Below, one piece after another: positions 17,147-25,866 of a DNA stretch of 64,000 nucleotides (positions are counted from its first letter, which is position 1; each line of letters begins with the position of its first letter). Source of the stretch: Pseudomonas lalucatii (GTDB lineage Bacteria; Pseudomonadota; Gammaproteobacteria; Pseudomonadales; Pseudomonadaceae); contig NZ_JADPMV010000001.1 of NCBI RefSeq assembly GCF_018398425.1, positions 1,178,001 to 1,242,000 on the forward strand, written 5' to 3'. Made by a program: the position numbers and the translations under genes. Under the pieces are notes generated by a model. It did not search any database, was not told where the DNA came from, and was given only the letters and a program-made list of their open reading frames with translations.

Positions 17147-18331
17147 TCACAGGCGCCGGGCGCACCAGGCGGCCAGCAGGAACAGGCTGGTCAGCACCGC
17201 CAGCAGGGGCAGCCAGCCGGCGTGTTCCCAGACGAAGCCGGCGCCGTAGCCGACCAGGCTGGAACCCAGGTAGTAGGCGCCCAGGTACAGCGCCGAGGCC
17301 TGGGCCTTGGCGCTCCGGGCGCGCTGGCCGACCTGGCCGCTGGCCACCGCATGGGCGGCGAAGAAGCCCAGGGTGAACAGCGCCAGGCCGGTCACCAGTG
17401 CCAGCAGCCAGGCGGTGGCGCACAGGGCCACGCCGAGCAGCATGATGCCGATAGCGCCCTGCAGCACCTGGCGGGCGCCGAAGCGCGGCACCAGGCGTCC
17501 GGCCCAGCCGGCGCTGAAGATCCCCAGCAGATACACGCCGAACAGCAGGCCGATGGCGCTCGGCGACAGGTCGAACGGCGCCGCCGCCAGGCGAAAACCG
17601 ATGTAGTTGAACAGCGCGACGAAACCGCCCATCAGCAGGAACGCCAGCAGGAACAGGCCGCGCAGCTCCGGGTTGCGCAGGTGCCGGGCGAAGTTGCCCA
17701 GCAGCCCGCGCAGCGACAGCGGGTGGGCCTGGAAATGCCGGGAAGGCGGCAGCAGCCAGAGGAACAGCGCCAGGGCCAGCAGCCCCAGCCCGGCGATGCC
17801 GCCCAGCGCCAGCTGCCAGCCACCGAGGTCGCTGAGCACCCCGGCCAGCAGACGCCCGAGCAGGCCGCCCAGGGCGGTGCCACCGATATACAGGCCCATC
17901 GCCGCCGGCAACGCCTCCGGGTCGAACTCCTCGCCGACATAGGCCATGGCCAGGGCCGGCAAGCCGCTCAGCGCCAGGCCCAGCAACGCCCGCAGCAGCA
18001 ACAGGTAGTCCCAGCTCTCGACCAGGGCGCAGCCGATGCCCAGCACGCTGGCCAGGGCCAGGGCGGCGGCCATCACCGGCTTGCGTCCCCAGCTCTCGGC
18101 CAGGGCCCCGGACACCAGCAGGCATACCGCCAGGCTCAGGGTCGCCAGGGACAGGGCCAGGCTGCTGGCCGCCGCCGACACCGAGAACTCGGCGGCCAGC
18201 TGCGGCAGCAACGGCTGCACGCAGTAGAGCATGGCGAAGGTGGCGAAGCCGGCGCAGAACAGCGCCAGGGTGGCGCGCCGATAGGCGCCGGTACCGCGCT
18301 GCAGGTGCGCGCTGACAGGAGAGGTAGACAT
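17147..18331 (-). CDS. Major facilitator superfamily transporter (YnfM-like)
   Basis: This 394-residue protein has 12 predicted transmembrane helices. The start MSTSPVSAHLQRGTGAYRRA is followed by helix 1 with FATFAMLYCVQPLLPQLAAEF, a signature of the YnfM/arabinose-efflux group. GALAESWGRKPVM is the loop 2-3 motif A. The second half is weaker but has ALYLGAYYLGSSLVGYGAGFVWE near helix 11. It probably exports a sugar or drug-like compound; the substrate is unknown. It stands alone between a convergent AraC gene and a divergent EamA gene. Confidence 0.88.
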   Translation of the reverse strand: MSTSPVSAHLQRGTGAYRRATLALFCAGFATFAMLYCVQPLLPQLAAEFSVSAAASSLALSLATLSLAVCLLVSGALAESWGRKPVMAAALALASVLGIGCALVESWDYLLLLRALLGLALSGLPALAMAYVGEEFDPEALPAAMGLYIGGTALGGLLGRLLAGVLSDLGGWQLALGGIAGLGLLALALFLWLLPPSRHFQAHPLSLRGLLGNFARHLRNPELRGLFLLAFLLMGGFVALFNYIGFRLAAAPFDLSPSAIGLLFGVYLLGIFSAGWAGRLVPRFGARQVLQGAIGIMLLGVALCATAWLLALVTGLALFTLGFFAAHAVASGQVGQRARSAKAQASALYLGAYYLGSSLVGYGAGFVWEHAGWLPLLAVLTSLFLLAAWCARRL

Positions 18332-18547
18332 CGAAAGGGCTCACAAGACCGGCCACCAGCAGGCCGCCGGCAAAGCCTAGCACGGACGCTCGCTCGCACG
18401 CTGGGCGAGCTCACCGCCATGGCTCTAGAACGCGGCCGCTGGCCCGACGCGAAGGGGCAACTGGTGCCACCGCCGAGCCCCTGCCTATGGCAGTATTGAC
18501 GCCCGGCAACCTGCTCCGCAGCGCCGCTGGGACAAGGAAGAAGCCGC

Positions 18548-19393
18548 TTGGAAACCGCCGTATTTCTCGCCGTGATGGCCGCCGCCGCCCTGCATGCCGG
18601 CTGGAACGCCCTGCTCAAGATCGGTCTCGACCGCTTTCTCGGCGCCTGCCTGATCCAGATCGCCGCCGGTGCGGTGGCACTCTGCACCCTACCCTTCGTG
18701 GCCTTTCCGCAGGCAGCGGCCTGGCCGTGGATCGCCCTCTCGGCCCTGCTGCATATCGGCTACAACAGCTTTCTCGCCCGCGCCTACCAGTATGGCGACC
18801 TGGGCCAGGTGTACCCGATCTCCCGCGGCAGCTCGCCGCTGATCGTGGCGCTGCTGTCGGTCACCCTACTGAGCGACAGCCTGCCTGCCGGGCAATGGCT
18901 CGGCCTGCTGGCGTTGGTCGCCGGAATCTGGCTGATGGCCCTGCGCGGCGGCCACCTCGCGGCGCGCTTCAATGCGCCGATGCTGTCCAGTGCGCTGCTG
19001 ACCGCCTGCTTCATCGCCGGCTACACGCTGTCCGACGCGGTCGGTGCCCGCAACAATCAGGACGCGCTGTCCTACTCGATGTGGCTGTTCAGCGTCAGCG
19101 GCCTGGTCATGGCCCTGGTGGTCGCGGCGACCCGCGGGCCGCGGGTGTTCCTGCGCCTGGGCCCCCACTGGAAAGGCGGCCTGGCCGGCGGCGCCCTGTC
19201 GCTGGCGGCCTACAGCATCGTCATCTGGGCCATGACCCAGGCGCCGGTGGCGCTGGTCTCGGCCCTGCGCGAATCCAGCGTGCTGTTCGCCCTGCTGATC
19301 GGCAGCCTGTGGCTCAAGGAGACCCTGCCGCCGATCCGCCTGCTGGCGTGTGGCCTGATCCTCGCCGGCATGCTGGTGATGAAACTGGTCTGA
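18548..19393 (+). CDS. EamA-family (DMT) membrane transporter
   Basis: This 281-residue protein starts at TTG 18548, supported by AAGGAAG 8 bases upstream and by homologues that begin METAVFLAV; the first ATG would lose nine residues of helix 1. Ten hydrophobic helices form two EamA repeats. Conserved features are AALHAGWNALLK in helix 1, YPISRGSSPLIVALLSV in helix 4 and RESSVLFALLIGSLWLKE in helix 9. DMT proteins export amino acids or other metabolites across the inner membrane; the substrate cannot be told. Confidence 0.85.
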   Translation: METAVFLAVMAAAALHAGWNALLKIGLDRFLGACLIQIAAGAVALCTLPFVAFPQAAAWPWIALSALLHIGYNSFLARAYQYGDLGQVYPISRGSSPLIVALLSVTLLSDSLPAGQWLGLLALVAGIWLMALRGGHLAARFNAPMLSSALLTACFIAGYTLSDAVGARNNQDALSYSMWLFSVSGLVMALVVAATRGPRVFLRLGPHWKGGLAGGALSLAAYSIVIWAMTQAPVALVSALRESSVLFALLIGSLWLKETLPPIRLLACGLILAGMLVMKLV

Positions 19394-19502
19394 ACCGCTC
19401 TGCCGCTCGACACTGGCTAGCGGCGCCCCCGACTCGGCCCGCCGATGATCGCCTCGGTCAGCTGACGGAGGCTGGCGGGTCGAGCCACGTTTCTACCCGT
19501 TG

Positions 19503-20159
19503 TTACTGCAGCTCCGCCTCCAGAGGTTCGACGCTGACCGAGAAACTGCGCACGCGCCCCTGCTCCTCGATCTGATGCACCCCTATGCCCGTGACGGTAC
19601 CCGACGCGCCGAGCGGGAAGCTCCCGGCATCCTCGCCCTTGACCTTGAAGTCGCGGTCCGATTCGCAGTCGCAATCCTCGGCCCCGACGAAGGGTCCTGG
19701 GTTGAAGGTGCCATCGTTGTGGAAGTGGGCGAAGCCCGGGTGCGCGTTCTCGACGAACTCGTTCTCGTCGTCGTCAAGTTTCTCCGTATTGTCGAACGCC
19801 CGTCCCCTGATGCCGCGCAGCAGCTGATAGTTGTTGTTGAGGCTCAGGTTCCAGGTGATGCGCAGGCCGAAGCTGTCTTCCGCCGCGGCCACCGCCTGCA
19901 CGAAGCCGATGTCGATGGGCTTGGCGTTGGCGACGTTCAGGGTCAGGTCGAGCGTGCCCTTGTTGCGGCCGGTACCGGCATTGCCGGTGAATACGCAGTT
20001 GCTCACCTGGGCGTCGTCGAAGGTCAGCAGCCAGCCGGTATCCCGGTTGGCGTCCGCCAGTTCGCAGGTGCCCGCGCTGGCCGGCCCCGCAAAGAGGCCC
20101 GCCCCGGCAATGCCGATGGCCAGTGGCACCGAGTAGATTTTCAACCAATGAGTGAACAT
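19503..20159 (-). CDS. Secreted protein of unknown function
   Basis: I do not recognise this 218-residue protein. A signal peptide is clear: MFTHWLKIYSVPLAIGIAGA then a hydrophobic run ending in ASAG at about residue 30. The mature part has one early Cys (CELADANRD), another in SNCVFTG, and a late CDCE motif in GAEDCDCESDRDF, so disulfides are likely. The sequence is polar and strand-rich with no transmembrane helix, consistent with a periplasmic or extracellular beta-rich protein. It is downstream of, and co-oriented with, the AraC-like gene at 20361 with a 201-bp gap that contains a palindrome and a -10-like TATACT, so it probably has its own promoter. Base use looks like its neighbours. 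Confidence 0.6.
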   Translation of the reverse strand: MFTHWLKIYSVPLAIGIAGAGLFAGPASAGTCELADANRDTGWLLTFDDAQVSNCVFTGNAGTGRNKGTLDLTLNVANAKPIDIGFVQAVAAAEDSFGLRITWNLSLNNNYQLLRGIRGRAFDNTEKLDDDENEFVENAHPGFAHFHNDGTFNPGPFVGAEDCDCESDRDFKVKGEDAGSFPLGASGTVTGIGVHQIEEQGRVRSFSVSVEPLEAELQ

Positions 20160-20313
20160 GGTGTCCTCCTTTCTCTACACAAAGCCCCAGCCTGTGCGTG
20201 TGTTCCCTCCCGAAACGCTGGAAAAGCCGAAAGAGTCGCCCTGCCTCTCTACACCGGAAAGCCAAGGCCGGCACCTCGCCCCGCGCAATCGTGGGTGGCG
20301 GCTGCCGGACTGC

Positions 20314-20339
20314 AGTATAAGGTTCAGACTAAAGTCTGA
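20314..20339 (-). promoter_or_regulatory. Candidate promoter with operator palindrome for the secreted protein gene
   Basis: The palindrome TCAGACT-AA-AGTCTGA (20324-20339) has perfect 7-bp arms. On the minus strand it ends 4 bases before a TATACT hexamer (20314-20319), placing the palindrome over the expected -35 region. No consensus -35 is present, as is common for activator-dependent promoters. The gene start is about 155 bases downstream. The AraC-like protein encoded directly upstream is a natural candidate to bind here. Confidence 0.42.
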
Positions 20340-20360
20340 TTGTGCTGGCGTTGCGCAATA

Positions 20361-21161
20361 CTATGCGTCTTCGGGGCAGGGCCGACGTACGGGCCTGCCC
20401 ATACGAAATTGCGACGGAGTGACGCCCATGCGCTGACGGAACAGGCGGGTGAAGTGCGAGGCGTTGCGAAACCCGGCGGCGCTGGCCGCCTCGCAGATGG
20501 TCACGTGGGTATTGCTCAGCAACTCCAGCGCACGCCGGAGTCGGTATTGGCAGAGGTACTCGCGGAAGGTCAGGCCGTGGACGCGCTTGAAGCTGCGACT
20601 GAGCTCCCAGACGCTCATGCGACAGCATTGCGCGACATCCTCGAGGCGCAATACCTCGGCGTAGTGGCCCTGCACATAGTTCAGCGCCTCCTCGGCCACG
20701 CGCGCGGACCGCCCTGGCACCTCGATGCGCGCCTCGCGGGGAATCAGCGGTGCCGGCATGGCGATCCGCCTGCCGGTGACCAGGTTAGTCGGCAGTACCT
20801 GCAACAACTGCCTGATGCGTCGCCACAGCTCCTGCTCGGAAACCGGCTTGACCAGATAGTCCCAGACCCGCGTGCGAAACGCCCACACGGCCAATGCCTC
20901 CGAGTGCTGCAGCGTGAGCATCAGAATGGGCAGGGACGGATAGGCCTGCTTGGTGGCGCGCAGCGCCTTCAGGCCACTCAGGTTCGGGTAGTCGTACTCG
21001 AAGCAGGCCAACAATGGCGGGTCCCTCTCGATGCCCTGAAGCAGGGACAGGGTTCCGGCCTGATGCTGCAGGCGAAAATGCGCCTTGAGCTCCCCGACCG
21101 GGCTGGGCTCCAGGGTGTTGCTGCGCAGATCAGTCCACAGGAGACTGGGCAAACTCATCAT
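20361..21161 (-). CDS. AraC-family regulator with degenerate receiver domain
   Basis: The 266-residue frame starts MMSLPSLLWT at 21161 (the next Met is at 21158). Residues 1-120 fold like a response-regulator receiver, but the site that should hold the phosphorylated Asp is Glu55 (FEYDYPNLSG; four residues before Pro59). The N-terminal acidic pair is absent, while Thr83 and Lys105 remain. Residues about 158-255 form an AraC double helix-turn-helix with LEDVAQCCRMSVWELSRSFKRVH and CEAASAAGFRNASHFTRLF. It probably does not take phosphate and acts constitutively or by another signal. No partner kinase is adjacent; the secreted-protein gene lies downstream. Confidence 0.8.
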   Translation of the reverse strand: MMSLPSLLWTDLRSNTLEPSPVGELKAHFRLQHQAGTLSLLQGIERDPPLLACFEYDYPNLSGLKALRATKQAYPSLPILMLTLQHSEALAVWAFRTRVWDYLVKPVSEQELWRRIRQLLQVLPTNLVTGRRIAMPAPLIPREARIEVPGRSARVAEEALNYVQGHYAEVLRLEDVAQCCRMSVWELSRSFKRVHGLTFREYLCQYRLRRALELLSNTHVTICEAASAAGFRNASHFTRLFRQRMGVTPSQFRMGRPVRRPCPEDA

Positions 21162-21371
21162 TTGCCTCTCATCGTTCCTATCCCGCCCTCGCACAGCGGC
21201 AGGAACTCGATTTCGACAGGGGCTCGCCGCCATCGCAAAGGCGCGGGCTCATCGCAACTCAGGCAGAGAGTATAGGCGGCGAACTGTCCAGCGTGCCCAG
21301 AGCGGGCCGTTCCCGTACGCGTAGCGCTCGCCCGGAGGCTACCTGCCCCCGGAGTTAGCACCGGCCATTCG

Positions 21372-21402
21372 AAAAAAAACGGGAGCCCAAACGGGCTCCC
21401 GT
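21372..21402 (-). terminator. Strong Rho-independent terminator reading the minus strand
   Basis: ACGGGAGCCC pairs perfectly with GGGCTCCCGT around a short loop, and on the minus strand the stem is followed by eight T residues (the A-tract at 21372-21379). No coding gene ends here on the minus strand, so it most likely ends a small RNA. Confidence 0.88.
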
Positions 21403-21545
21403 ACTCGAGTCTGAGAACAAGGTCGACGCCGGCAGATGCCGACACCGACTACAACCTCACCTGCGCCCCGAAGAAGCGCAGGCGCCAGTCTGGCAAATCT
21501 CCGCTGGACTATCCGTAGCGCTTTGTTGCCCCAGTGCAAAGAATT
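21372..21545 (-). ncRNA. Candidate small RNA ending at the strong terminator
   Basis: A region without a gene lies between the AraC gene and the phosphopantetheinyl transferase gene. On the minus strand it ends in a textbook intrinsic terminator and has internal stems: CCTGCGC with GCGCAGG about 9 bases apart, and GTCGGCATCTGCCGGC. Short frames exist but none looks like a protein. The 5' end is guessed from promoter-like TTTACA and TTGCAC hexamers near 21530-21550; the true start could differ by tens of bases. I could not match it to a named Pseudomonas RNA. The remaining stretch 21162-21371 shows nothing. Confidence 0.45.
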
Positions 21546-21597
21546 GTAAACGCCCTCTGCGGCTGACAGGCCGGGCACGCCACGGCAGAATGCCGGC

Positions 21598-22308
21598 ATG
21601 AACGAAGCCTACCTGCCGTCCTGCTGTACCCCGCTGCGCGAGCACTGGCCGCTGCCCCTGGCGCTGCCCGACGTACAGCTGTTCAGCACGCGCTTCGCCG
21701 CCGAGCGCCTGGCGGCCGAGGACTTCGAGCGCTGTGGCATCGCCCCGGTGCCGGGAGTCGCCAAGCGCCAGGCCGAGTACCTCGCCGGCCGCCTGTGTGC
21801 CCGCGCAGCCTTGCGCCGCCTGACCGGCGTGGCCCGGGTGCCGGCGGTAGGGGAAGACCGGGCGCCGCAATGGCCGGCCGGCGTGGTCGGCTCCATCACC
21901 CACGGCAACGGCTGGGCCGCCGCCCTGGTGGCCCAGCGCAGCGCCTGGCGCGGCCTGGGCCTGGATATCGAACGGCCGCTGCCGGTCGCGCGCGCCGAGC
22001 GCCTGGCCGCGGAGATCCTCAGCGCGGACGAGCTGCGCCGCCTGCAGCCGCTGTCCGCCGAGCAGCGCGCCTGGCGCATCAGCCTGACCTTCTCGCTCAA
22101 GGAGAGCCTGTTCAAGGCGCTCTACCCCCTGGTGCTGCGCCGCTTCTACTTCCAGGATGCCGAGCTGTTGAGCTGCACCGCGGACGGCCACGCGCGCCTG
22201 CGCCTGCTCAGCGACCTGGCCGCCGACTGGCCGGCCGGCAGCGAACTGCAGGGCCAGTTCGCCGAGTGCGAGGGCCAGCTGCTCAGCCTGGTCGGCATCC
22301 GCGCCTGA
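21598..22308 (+). CDS. pcpS: 4'-phosphopantetheinyl transferase (PcpS/EntD type)
   Basis: This 236-residue protein has the order of motifs of EntD/PcpS transferases: [13 protein letters not shown] at 56-68, [11 protein letters not shown] at 97-107, Mg2+-binding Asp123 and Glu125 in GLDIERP, and [13 protein letters not shown] at 165-177. The enzyme moves the phosphopantetheine arm from CoA onto acyl and peptidyl carrier proteins. In P. aeruginosa a single PcpS serves both fatty-acid and siderophore systems, which may hold here. The start ATG 21598 fits the family length. Only 73 bp separate it from apeB. Confidence 0.88.
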   Translation: MNEAYLPSCCTPLREHWPLPLALPDVQLFSTRFAAERLAAEDFERCGIAPVPGVAKRQAEYLAGRLCARAALRRLTGVARVPAVGEDRAPQWPAGVVGSITHGNGWAAALVAQRSAWRGLGLDIERPLPVARAERLAAEILSADELRRLQPLSAEQRAWRISLTFSLKESLFKALYPLVLRRFYFQDAELLSCTADGHARLRLLSDLAADWPAGSELQGQFAECEGQLLSLVGIRA

Positions 22309-22381
22309 GCCGGCGGGGCGATGCCCCCCAATGCCCGGAGCAAATCCGATAAACTCCGCGCATTGCCGCCAGGAGTGCCCC

Positions 22382-23671
22382 ATGCGCGAAGAATTCAACC
22401 AAGGCCTGATCGACTTCCTTAAGGCCTCGCCGACCCCCTTCCATGCCACCGCCGCCCTCGCCCAGCGCCTGCAGGCCGCCGGCTACCGCCATCTCGATGA
22501 GCGCGCGCCCTGGCACACCGAAGCCGGCGGCCGCTACTACGTGACCCGCAACGACTCCGCGATCATCGCCTTCAAGCTGGGCCAGCGCCCCCCCGTCGAG
22601 GGTGGCCTGCGCCTGGTCGGCGCCCACACCGACAGCCCCTGCCTGCGGGTCAAGCCGCATCCAGAGCTGCAGCGCCAGGGCTTCTTCCAGCTCGGTGTGG
22701 AGGTCTACGGCGGCGCGCTGTTCGCCCCCTGGTTCGACCGCGACCTGTCGCTGGCCGGCCGGGTGACCTTCCGCGAGAGCGGCAAGGTGCAGAGCCAGCT
22801 GATCGACTTCCAGGCGCCCATCGCGGTGATCCCCAACCTGGCCATCCACCTCAATCGCGAGGCCAACCAGGGCTGGAACATCAACCCGCAGAACGAGCTG
22901 CCGCCGATCCTGGCCCAGCTCACCGGCAGCGAAGCGGCGGACTTCCGCGCCCTGCTGGCCGACCAGCTGGCCAGCGAGCACGGCCTGAGCGCCGATGCGG
23001 TGCTGGATTACGAACTGAGCTTCTACGACACCCAGGCCGCCGCGGTAATCGGCCTCAATCGCGACTTCATCGCCGGCGCCCGCCTGGACAACCTGCTGTC
23101 CTGCTATGCCGGCCTGCAGGCGCTGCTCGCCGCCCCGGACGCGGAGAGCTGCGTGCTGGTGTGCAACGACCATGAGGAAGTCGGCTCCACCTCGGCCTGC
23201 GGCGCCGACGGGCCGATGCTCGAGCAGGTGCTGCGCCGCGTGCTGCCGGAGGGCGACGCCTTCGTGCGTTGCATCCAGCGCTCGCTGCTGGTGTCCGCCG
23301 ACAACGCCCACGCGCTGCATCCCAACTACCCGGACAGGCACGACGAGAACCACGGCCCCAAGCTCAACGCCGGCCCGGTGATCAAGATCAACAGCAACCA
23401 GCGCTATGCCACCAACAGCGAGAGCGCCGGGTTCTTCCGCCACCTGTGTCTGGAGAACGAGGTGCCGGTGCAGAGCTTCGTCACCCGCAGCGACATGGGC
23501 TGCGGCTCGACCATCGGCCCGCTGACCGCCGGCCAGCTGGGCGTGCGCACCGTGGACATCGGCCTGCCGACCTTCGCCATGCACTCGATCCGCGAGCTGG
23601 CCGGCAGCCATGACCTGGCCCACCTGGTCAAGGTGCTGACGGCCTTCTACGCCAGCGCCGAGCTGCCCTGA
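22382..23671 (+). CDS. apeB: M18-family aminopeptidase ApeB
   Basis: This 429-residue cytoplasmic peptidase starts at ATG 22382 ([13 protein letters not shown]), after an AGGAG site; a longer frame to 22331 lacks this support. Metal and active-site residues are visible: His82 and Asp84 in GAHTDSP, the DHEEVGS block near residue 263, and [14 protein letters not shown] and [10 protein letters not shown] in the C-terminal part, all diagnostic of the M18 (aspartyl aminopeptidase-like) family. It trims N-terminal residues from peptides with two metal ions. P. aeruginosa has the same neighbour order with a GntR gene next to apeB. Confidence 0.93.
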   Translation: MREEFNQGLIDFLKASPTPFHATAALAQRLQAAGYRHLDERAPWHTEAGGRYYVTRNDSAIIAFKLGQRPPVEGGLRLVGAHTDSPCLRVKPHPELQRQGFFQLGVEVYGGALFAPWFDRDLSLAGRVTFRESGKVQSQLIDFQAPIAVIPNLAIHLNREANQGWNINPQNELPPILAQLTGSEAADFRALLADQLASEHGLSADAVLDYELSFYDTQAAAVIGLNRDFIAGARLDNLLSCYAGLQALLAAPDAESCVLVCNDHEEVGSTSACGADGPMLEQVLRRVLPEGDAFVRCIQRSLLVSADNAHALHPNYPDRHDENHGPKLNAGPVIKINSNQRYATNSESAGFFRHLCLENEVPVQSFVTRSDMGCGSTIGPLTAGQLGVRTVDIGLPTFAMHSIRELAGSHDLAHLVKVLTAFYASAELP

Positions 23672-23681
23672 GCAGGCGGCG

Positions 23682-24398
23682 CTACTCCGGCACCTCGACG
23701 CTCACGTGCAGGGCGTCGTGGCGCCAGAACTCCAGGTCGCAGTCGATCAGCCGGCCGTGCTGGTCGCGGTTGACCCGCACGATGCGCAGCGCCGGGCTGC
23801 CCAGCGCCACCCTGAGGGCGGTGGCGGCCTCGTGGTGCAGCGCGGTGGGCATCATGTCGAACCTGACCCGGCCATAGTGGATGCCGTATTCGCGGGCGTA
23901 CAGCTCGGTCAACGAGCGCGTCAGGTCGAACTCCAGCACACCGGGGAAGTAGAGCGGATTGAGGTAGTGCTCGACATAGAGCACCAGACGCCCGTCGATG
24001 CGCCGCGCCCGGCGGATCTGGTACACGCTGGACAGCGCCGGCAACTCCAGTAACTGGCAAATCTCCGCATTGGCCGGCATCAGCCGGGCACTGAGCACCT
24101 CGGTGGCCGGCACCCGCCCCTGTTCGCCGACCATGGCGTGGAAGTGGCTACGCACCAAGGGGTTGTAGGTCAGCCGCGGCGGCGACACGAACCAGCCACG
24201 GCGCTCCTCGCGGTAGACCAGCCCCTGGGCTTCCAGCTGCCCCAGCGCCTCGCGCAGGGTAATGCGCGTGGTGTCGAACAGTTCGCTCAGCTTGCGTTCG
24301 GCCGGCAGCTTGCTGCCCGAGGGCAGCAAGCCATGTTCGATCTGTTCCTCCAGGGCACGGCAGATGGTGGTGACGGCACGCGGCGCTGCTTCGCGCAT
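23682..24398 (-). CDS. GntR/HutC-family transcriptional regulator
   Basis: This 238-residue protein starts MREAAPRAVTTI at 24398, after AGGAATC; the longer frame upstream lacks a ribosome site. An N-terminal winged helix-turn-helix (about 12-75: SKLPAERKLSELFDTTRITLREAL) is followed by a UTRA effector domain (about 90-235: VLSARLMPANAEICQLLEL ... LYVEHYLN). UTRA-domain GntR proteins bind CTAG-centred palindromes and release them when a small ligand binds. The divergent operon at 24716 encodes uptake and phosphoester-type enzymes, so this is its probable repressor. PhnR/PhnF-like regulators are in the same subfamily, but the ligand is not known. Confidence 0.85.
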   Translation of the reverse strand: MREAAPRAVTTICRALEEQIEHGLLPSGSKLPAERKLSELFDTTRITLREALGQLEAQGLVYREERRGWFVSPPRLTYNPLVRSHFHAMVGEQGRVPATEVLSARLMPANAEICQLLELPALSSVYQIRRARRIDGRLVLYVEHYLNPLYFPGVLEFDLTRSLTELYAREYGIHYGRVRFDMMPTALHHEAATALRVALGSPALRIVRVNRDQHGRLIDCDLEFWRHDALHVSVEVPE

Positions 24399-24414
24399 CA
24401 AAGATTCCTCGACA

Positions 24415-24426
24415 TGGACTAGTCCA
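24415..24426. promoter_or_regulatory. Candidate HutC-type operator 1 (TGGACT-AGTCCA)
   Basis: A perfect 12-bp palindrome with central CTAG lies 17 bases upstream of the GntR start codon. HutC-subfamily regulators bind TGGTCTAGACCA-like sites. It would allow autorepression. Confidence 0.5.
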
Positions 24427-24677
24427 AGACCGCCAATGGCCCCTCGGACGCTGGGTAAACCCCGGAAAACCTGTTGCAAGTCTAGGCAATCCAGATGACC
24501 GCGCCGTGACAGCCGCCTCCACATACCAACGAGCCCCGCGACCAGGCCAGCAAATTCAGGCGCTTGCCCATGGTCTACGCTTCATCTTCGCCGCCCAGGC
24601 GAACCGCCGGAATAATCACGCGGGCGCGCCGGACATGAAACTGTCACCTCGGCTCACTAGATTGGCATGGATCCTTC

Positions 24678-24689
24678 TGATCTAGACCA
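24678..24689. promoter_or_regulatory. Candidate HutC-type operator 2 (TGATCTAGACCA)
   Basis: This near-perfect palindrome shares TG...CTAG...CCA with operator 1 and lies 27 bases ahead of the binding-protein start codon, overlapping the expected transcription start. It differs from TGGTCTAGACCA by one base. Confidence 0.55.
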
Positions 24690-24715
24690 ACACCTTCATC
24701 GCAAAGGAGTTTCCT

Positions 24716-25774
24716 ATGAAACAACTGCTGCTGGCTTCACTGATGGGTTCGGCCATCGCCCTGGCCACCCAGGCCATGGCCGCCACTACCGACCTCCAAG
24801 CATTGGAACAAGCCGCGCGCGCCGAAGGCGCGGTGAACAGCGTGGGCATGCCCGACAGCTGGGCCAACTGGAAGGACACCTGGGAGGATCTGAACAAGCT
24901 GTATGGCCTCAAGCACCTGGACACCGACATGAGCTCGGCCCAGGAAATCGCCAAGTTCGCCGCCGAGAAGGACAACGCCACCGCCGATATCGGCGACGTC
25001 GGCGCCGCCTTCGGCCCGATCGCCGTGCAGCAGGGCGTGACCCAACCCTACAAGCCGAGCACCTGGGAGCAGATCCCGGCCTGGGCCAAGGACCAGGACG
25101 GCCACTGGATGCTGGCCTATACCGGCTCCATCGCCTTCATCGTCAACAAGAAGCTGGTCAAGGACATTCCCACCTCCTGGGCCGACCTGAAGAACGGTCA
25201 GTACAAGGTCGCCATCGGTGACGTCAGCGCCGCCGCCCAGGCGGTCAACGGCGTACTGGCCGCGGCCATCGCCAACGGTGGCGACGAGAAGAACATCCAG
25301 CCGGGCCTGGACTTCTTCGCCGGCATCGCCGAGCAGGGCCGCCTGTCGCTGTCCAACCCGACCATCCAGACCCTGGAAAAGGGTGAGGTGGAAGTCGGCG
25401 TGGTCTGGGATTTCAACGGCCTGAGCTACCGCGACCAGATCGACCCGAGCCGCTTCGAGGTGCTGATCCCCGCCGATGGCTCGGTGATCTCCGGCTACAG
25501 CACCATCATCAACAAGTACGCCAAGCACCCCAACGCCGCCAAGCTGGCGCGCGAGTACATCCTCAGCGACGCCGGGCAGATCAACCTGGCCAAGGGCAAC
25601 GCCCGGCCGATCCGCGCCGAGTACCTGAGCCTGCCGGCCGAGGTCCAGGCCAAGCTGCTGCCCAACGCCCAGTACGCCAAAGTCCGGCCGATCAAGGACG
25701 CCGCCGCCTGGGAGGCCACCTCCAAGGCCCTGCCGCAGCTGTGGCAGGAGCACGTGATCATCAACATGGAGTAA
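24716..25774 (+). CDS. Extracellular solute-binding protein of an ABC importer
   Basis: This 352-residue protein has a cleavable signal peptide (MKQLLLASLMGSAIALATQAMA, predicted cut near residue 22) and no lipobox, so it is a free periplasmic protein. The mature part has the two-lobed cluster-D layout used for iron, polyamine and phosphonate binders, with SWANWKDTWEDLNKLYG near the start and IADIGDVGAAFGPIAVQQG-type hinge segments. GYSTIINKYAKHPNAAKLAREYIL is a family signature. It heads a six-gene operon with permeases, ATPase and two hydrolases. 2-Aminoethylphosphonate or another organophosphate is a plausible ligand from the enzymes and the PhnR-like regulator; this is inference. Confidence 0.88.
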   Translation: MKQLLLASLMGSAIALATQAMAATTDLQALEQAARAEGAVNSVGMPDSWANWKDTWEDLNKLYGLKHLDTDMSSAQEIAKFAAEKDNATADIGDVGAAFGPIAVQQGVTQPYKPSTWEQIPAWAKDQDGHWMLAYTGSIAFIVNKKLVKDIPTSWADLKNGQYKVAIGDVSAAAQAVNGVLAAAIANGGDEKNIQPGLDFFAGIAEQGRLSLSNPTIQTLEKGEVEVGVVWDFNGLSYRDQIDPSRFEVLIPADGSVISGYSTIINKYAKHPNAAKLAREYILSDAGQINLAKGNARPIRAEYLSLPAEVQAKLLPNAQYAKVRPIKDAAAWEATSKALPQLWQEHVIINME

Positions 25775-25866
25775 GCCGCGTTCGCCATCCGCACGCGCCG
25801 GGGACTGCGCTCCTAGCAGCCCCCCGGCGCGCCGTCAACCGAACGCAATCGGGGTCAATAGCAACG

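Noticed and set aside
18481..18493. CTGCC-TAT-GGCAG palindrome between two exporter genes
   Set aside because: Short and GC-rich; no regulator nearby and such repeats are common at this base composition.
20152..20436. Short frame opposite the AraC and secreted-protein leader
   Set aside because: It crosses a promoter region and the end of the AraC gene; no ribosome site and no family.
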